Assembly: GCA_031002005.1 (NCBI GenBank)
Contig: JARYHS010008074.1
Span: forward strand, 184,102,494-184,166,493
Source: Vandiemenella viatica
Lineage: Eukaryota; Arthropoda; Insecta; Orthoptera; Morabidae
DNA: 64,000 nt
Direction: 5' to 3'
Shown here: piece by piece, positions 59,041 through 64,000 of the stretch
How positions within the stretch are numbered: position 1 is the stretch's first letter
How the letters are laid out: every line of letters begins with the position of its first letter
Translations under genes and position numbers: made by a program
Notes under the pieces: generated by a model
The model's database searches: none
Told to the model about the DNA's origin: nothing
Seen by the model: only the letters and a program-made list of their open reading frames with translations

Positions 59041-59439
59041 TGTCTTTACTGTTTCATTTAGATATAGACAAATCACACGAGTCCGGAGACGGTCAAAAAT
59101 CTTGCAAAAGTTATACCTCTATTACACTTCCATTCGCCAAAGCCAGAATCGGCTTTGAACACCTCCGTCTACATCCAATTTTCTAATGGCAGAAGGGATG
59201 CCTTTGCGAGATTGGTAGTAGTTCGGATATTCTGTCAAATCTTTTGTACGTTTGCCCAGACAATGAGTTGCAGCGGCTGGTCGTGGGTTCCGCACGAGCG
59301 GGCGTGCAGGTCGATGGCCCAGACCGCCCCAACAAGAACAGCGAGTAGCTCTCAAACTGTTTCGAAACTCAGGCTGCTACCATGTTCCATCTTGTTCCTC
59401 GTTACTAAACCAATCAACCATGTCACGAGGCTGGTTTAA
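59041..59439. other. No gene recognised
   Basis: A slightly GC-richer patch at about 59255-59345; overlapping short frames on both strands are unsupported. Confidence 0.4.
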
Positions 59440-59681
59440 TTTTATTTATTTATAGCTTTACGCCACGTCGACATTGAGGTCATTAGAGGCGGCATGGGAC
59501 TGGGGACAAGAAACGGGAAGGAATTCGGCAATGGCTTTTTGAAGGAAGCATCCCGGCATTCACCTGGAGTGATTTGGGGAAACCATGGAAAACCCAAATC
59601 TGGATGCCTGGACAGGGATTCGAAGCGGCGTCCTCCCGAATGCGAGGCCAGAACGCTAACCGTTCACCCACCACGCTCGGT
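59440..59681 (-). repeat. SINE family A, complete copy
   Basis: The minus-strand copy has a short A/T tail (59440-59452), complete body and head, ending CACGCTCGGT. Flanks GGCTGGTTTAA (59429-59439) and GGCAGGTTTAA (59682-59692) are a probable target duplication with one difference. Confidence 0.88.
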
Positions 59682-59692
59682 GGCAGGTTTAA

Positions 59693-60351
59693 ATGAGAAT
59701 GTCTGTAGTAAGGACTGTGCGAACATGACTTTCTAAACAGTACCACTAACTACCATCACAGCAATTGAAAATACGTTCACTCAGTCCCTTTTGGCAACAC
59801 ACTAATGGTCCATAAGAATGCATGGCATGTCACTTAGGACTATTCTTTGAGGGTCGTTTTAGATGGCAACCACTCAGAAAAATGTATATATTCTGCCAGT
59901 CGGAACAACTCTCCCGCAACACAATGCCAGTCATAAGATCAGCCTGCTACAAATGTCCCTGCTTTCCTCCAATTATCTCCGTAATGATTTTAAGAATAGT
60001 ATTTTTCTCATCTTATAATTTGAGATCAAACAGGAAACTTTTCTATACTTAATGTTTAAACGCTAATTTTGTTCTTCAGAAAAACCTCCTCATTGGTAAT
60101 TATAGGAGTCGAAACAATATTAGGAATGGGAACTTCTTAACTACATGATTTGTATCTTAAATTGATTACAAGAATTTGTATATTTTTGCCCCAATATCAC
60201 TTTTCCAGCAATGTATTGATTAGTGCCTGTTAGTTGTTTGATGGGTTGTGCTGAGATTATTAAAGAAAGGAAATAATTACACCAGAATAAAACTATTAAA
60301 AAAAATTCATGGGAATTAGCGAAGACGATGTTGCTTAAGGTTCATAAACTT
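59693..60351. other. No gene recognised
   Basis: AT-rich sequence leading to the satellite region. Confidence 0.45.
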
Positions 60352-60398
60352 ACTAGCTGGTACCCACGACTTCGTTCGTGATTGTAACGAATTCATAT
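60352..60398 (-). mobile_element. Helitron-like 3' terminus
   Basis: The plus strand starts ACTAGCTGGTACCCACGACT followed by TCGTTCGTG. Inverted, this ends in ...CAGCTAGT with the GAAGTCGTGGGTACC phrase. Helitrons end in CTRRT preceded by a short GC hairpin, and this resembles conserved arthropod Helitron 3' ends as I know them. Confidence 0.5.
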
Positions 60399-60692
60399 TG
60401 ACAGCTATAGACATCTAACCACCATAGTGCACGATGGGAGACTCGATACTATTACCACACATAAATACCAGTCTTATGCGCTATGTAGTTCCGGCAACAA
60501 AGTAAAATTTACAGATACACACAAGTCTTTGGATGAAATACGAAAATTTTCATGATCGACCAATTTCAAACAACATATCTCACACAATCCCACAGTTACC
60601 GAATTTCGGCCAACGTTGTGATCGATGGGAGACTCTGTGTTACTACTACACACAAACGTCAGTGATCTGCGATTGATAGTTTTCACTTAAAA
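60399..60692 (+). repeat. Diverged edge of the satellite array
   Basis: The same half-unit order as the main array is recognisable (CATAGTGCACGATGGGAGAC, TACCACACAT, GCTATGTAGTTCCGGC), but with many substitutions. It marks the array boundary, where homogenisation is weakest. Confidence 0.8.
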
Positions 60693-63600
60693 GTGATACA
60701 CCGTGACACATGCGTCTTTGGCAGAAATTTGAAATTGCCACAGGTCGACCATTTTCATCCCCCATATCTTCCACACCCCCATAGCTACAGACATCTAACA
60801 ACCATAGTGTACGACAACAGACACGATTCTACTATCACACATCAACACCAAAACTCTATGCTATGTAGTCGTGGCAGAAAGGTGAAATCTGCGGAGACAG
60901 TCGAAATATGAAAATATCCTTGGTCGGCCACTTACAACCACCATATCTACCACAGTACCACTGTTTCTGAAATTCGGCCGCTGTTGTGATCGAAAGGTGA
61001 CTCTGTGCTACTACTACACACAAACGCCAGAGATCTGTGATCTATAGTTTTCGCTGAAAAGTGATACACCATGACACTTTTGTCTTTGGCAGAAGTATGA
61101 AATTGCCACAGGTTGACCACTTTCAACCCCCATTTCTCCCACACCCCCATAGCTACCGACATCTAACAACCATAGTGCACTACATGAGATACGATTCTAC
61201 TACCAAACACAAACACCAATGCTCTATGCTATGTAGTTGTGGCAGAAAAGTGACATATGCGGAGACAGTCGAAATATGAAAATATCCTTGGTCGGCCACT
61301 TACAACCACCATATCTACCACAGTACCACAATTTCTGAAATTCGGCCGCTGTTGTGATCGAAAGGTGACTCTGTGCTACAACTACACACAAACGCCAGTT
61401 ATCTGTGATCTATAGTTTTCGCTGAAAAGTGATACACCATGACACTTTTGTCTTTGGCAGAAGTATGAAATTGCCACAGGTCGACCACTTTCAACCCCCA
61501 TTTCTCCCACACCCCCATAGCTACCGACATCTAACAACCATAGTGCACTACATGAGATACGATTCTACTACCAAACACAAACACCAATGCTCTATGCTAT
61601 GTAGTTGTGGCAGAAAAGTGACATATGAGGAGACAGTCGAAATATGAAAATATCCTTGGTCGGCCACTTACAACCACCATATCTACCACAGTACCACTGT
61701 TTCTGAAATTCGGCCGCTGTTGTGATCGAAAGGTGACTCTGTGCTACTACTACACACAAACGCCAGAGATCTGTGATCTATAGTTTTCTCTGAAAAGTGA
61801 TACACCATGACACTTTTGTCTTTGGCAGAAGTATGAAAATGCCACAGGTCGACCACTTTCAACCCCCATTTCTCCCACACCCCCATAGCTTCCGACATCT
61901 AACAACCATAGTGCACTACATGAGATACGATTCTACTACCAAACACAAACACCAATGCTCTATGCTATGTAGTTGTGGCAGAAAAGTGACATATGCGGAG
62001 ACAGTCGAAATATGAAAATATCCTTGGTCGGCCACTTACAACCACCATATCTACCACAGTACCACAATTTCTGAAATTCGGCCGCTGTTGTGATCGAAAG
62101 GTGACTCTGTGCTACTACTACACACAAACGCCAGTTATCTGTGATCTATAGTTTTCGCTGAAAAGTGATACACCATGACACTTTTGTCTTTGGCAGAAGT
62201 ATGCAATTGCCACAGGTCGACCACTTTCAACCCCCATTTCTCCCACACCCCCATAGCTACCGACATCTAACAACCATAGTGCACTACATGAGATACGATT
62301 CTACTACCAAACACAAACACCAATGCTCTATGCTATGTAGTTGTGGCAGAAAAGTGACATATGCGGAGACAGTCGAAATATGAAAATATCCTTGGTCGGC
62401 CACTTACAACCACCATATCTACCACAGTACCACTGTTTCTGAAATTCGGCCGCTGTTGTGATCGAAAGGTGACTCTGTGCTACTACTACACACAAACGCC
62501 AGAGATCTGTGATCTATAGTTTTCGCTGAAAAGTGATACACCATGACACTTTTGTCTTTGGCAGAAGTATGAAATTGCCACAGGTCGACCACTTTCAACC
62601 CCCATTTCTCCCACACCCCCATAGCTACCGACATCTAACAACCATAGTGCACTACATGAGATACGATTCTACTACCAAACACAAACACCAATGCTCTATG
62701 CTATGTAGTTGTGGCAGAAAAGTGACATATGCGGAGACAGTCGAAATATGAAAATATCCTTGGTCGGCCACTTACAACCACCATATCTACCACAGTACCA
62801 CAATTTCTGAAATTCGGCCGCTGTTGTGATCGAAAGGTGACTCTGTGCTACTACTACACACAAACACCAGTTATCTGTGATCTATAGTTTTCGCTGAAAA
62901 GTGATACACCATGACACTTTTGTCTTTGGCAGAAGTATGAACTTGCCACAGGTCGACCACTTTCAACCCCCATTTCTCCCACACCCCCATAGCTACCGAC
63001 ATCTAACAACCATAGTGCACTACATGAGATACGATTCTACTACCAAACACAAACACCAATGCTCTATGCTATGTAGTTGTGGCAGAAAAGTGACATATGC
63101 GGAGACAGTCGAAATATGAAAATATCCTTGGTCGGCCACTTACAACCACCATATCTACCACAGCACCACTGTTTCTGAAATTCGGCCGCTGTTGTGATCG
63201 AAAGGTGACTCTGTGCTACTACTACACACAAACGCCAGTTATCTGTGATCTATAGTTTTCGCTGAAAAGTGATACACCATGACACTTTTGTCTTTGGCAG
63301 AAGTATGAAATTGCCACAGGTCGACCACTTTCAACCCCCATTTCTCCCACACCCCCATAGCTACCGACATCTAACAACCATAGTGCACTACATGAGATAC
63401 GATTCTACTACCAAACACAAACACCAATGCTCTATGCTATGTAGTTGTGGCAGAAAAGTGACATATGCGGAGACAGTCGAAATATGAAAATATCCTTGGT
63501 CGGCCACTTACAACCACCATATCTACCACAGTACCACAATTTCTGAAATTCGGCCGCTGTTGTGATCGAAAGGTGACTCTGTTCTACTACTACACACAAA

Positions 63601-64000
63601 CGCCAGTTATCTGTAATCGAGAGTTTTCTCTGAAAAGTGATACACCATGACACTTTTGTCTTTGGCAGAAGTATGAAATTGCCACAGGTCGACCACTTTC
63701 AACACCCATATCTCCCTCATCCCCATAGCTACCGACATCTAACAACCATAGTGCACTACATGAGATACGATTCTACTACCAAACACAAACACCAATGCTC
63801 TATGCTATGTAGTTGTGGCAGAAAAGTGACATATGCGGAGACAGTCGAAATATGAAAATATCCTTGGTCGGCCACTTACAACCACCATATCTACCACAGT
63901 ACCACAATTTCTGAAATTCGGCCGCTGTTGTGATCGAAAGGTGACTCTGTGCTACTACTACACACAAACACCAGTTATCTGTGATCTATAGTTTTCGCTG
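60693..64000 (+). repeat. Satellite array, 368-bp unit, nine units, continuing past the window
   Basis: A fixed landmark (GTGATACACC) occurs at 60693, 61061, 61429, 61797, 62165, 62533, 62901, 63269 and 63637, always 368 bp apart, so no net insertion or deletion separates units. Each unit consists of two related halves of about 184 bp: one with GAAGTATGAAATTGCC, CAACCATAGTGCACTACATG and CTACCAAACACAAACACC, the other with GAAATATGAAAATATCC, TGTGATCGAAAGGTGAC and CTACTACACACAAACGCC. Neighbouring units alternate between two variants, giving a 736-bp higher-order repeat. A 72-codon frame is open in every unit but starts with GTG and is explained by sequence homogeneity, so it is not called as a gene. 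Confidence 0.97.

Noticed and set aside
60693..63855. A 72-codon frame open in every 368-bp satellite unit, plus a 71-73-codon frame on the other strand in several units
   Set aside because: Units are nearly identical and of equal length, so any frame open in one is open in all. The frame begins with GTG, and no protein-like features or regulatory context are seen.

Overview
This window is eukaryotic, repeat-dominated nuclear DNA, almost certainly from a large insect genome and most likely a polyneopteran such as an orthopteran or stick insect. The reasons are: decayed non-LTR retrotransposons in every state of truncation; a tRNA-headed SINE family whose body resembles SINEs I associate with orthopterans; a LINE ending in a (TGTAGA)n tail; Tc1/mariner and hAT-type DNA transposons; and AT-rich filler. 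Operons, bacterial signals, rRNA genes, intact tRNA genes and CRISPR arrays are absent. Species-level identity is inference. A 1000-base run of N (29016-30015) marks an assembly gap.

Layout. 1-4.6 kb: AT-rich DNA with a coding-like terminal-exon relic (minus, 307-772) and a LINE fragment. 4.6-6.0 kb: a 5'-truncated LINE with an open 449-codon reverse transcriptase frame. 7.7-9.0 kb: a Tc1-like transposon with perfect ends and an internally deleted transposase. 9.1-11.9 kb: one minus-strand LINE split by two later insertions. 13.7-16 kb: local repeats, then the best host-gene evidence in the window, a 71-nt first coding exon of a THAP zinc-finger gene (minus, 15503-15573) with a perfect splice donor and an upstream NRF1-like palindrome. 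16.4-21.4 kb: Helitron-like ends, tRNA-derived SINE heads and LINE scraps. 21.5-22.9 kb: a young Tc1/mariner-superfamily element with 109-bp terminal repeats and a transposase broken by one in-frame stop. 23.0-26.8 kb: a nearly full-length but decayed Jockey-like LINE (minus) with an ORF1 zinc knuckle, endonuclease and RT. 26.9-28.8 kb: a second LINE relic, a zinc-ribbon relic, a SINE and a hAT-type MITE with 8-bp target duplication. 30.0-30.5 kb: an LTR-like end and a putative tRNA-Leu primer site beside the gap. 33.9-36.2 kb: a degraded LINE with an internal tandem duplication. 40.5-41.4 kb: two mariner ends head to head as a long inverted repeat. 45.2 and 48.1 kb: fold-back elements. 48.6 kb: a second hAT-type MITE. 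53-60 kb: many copies of one SINE family.

60.35-64.0 kb: the most striking structure, a satellite array running off the window end. Nine units repeat at exactly 368 bp. Each unit is two diverged halves of about 184 bp, and neighbouring units alternate in type to give a 736-bp higher-order repeat that breaks down near 63.2 kb. The array starts about 45 bp from a Helitron-like terminus, and a lone related half-unit lies near 51.15 kb.

Functionally the window is intergenic or intronic. Apart from the THAP exon and possibly the exon relic at its left edge, coding capacity belongs to mobile elements, nearly all visibly broken.
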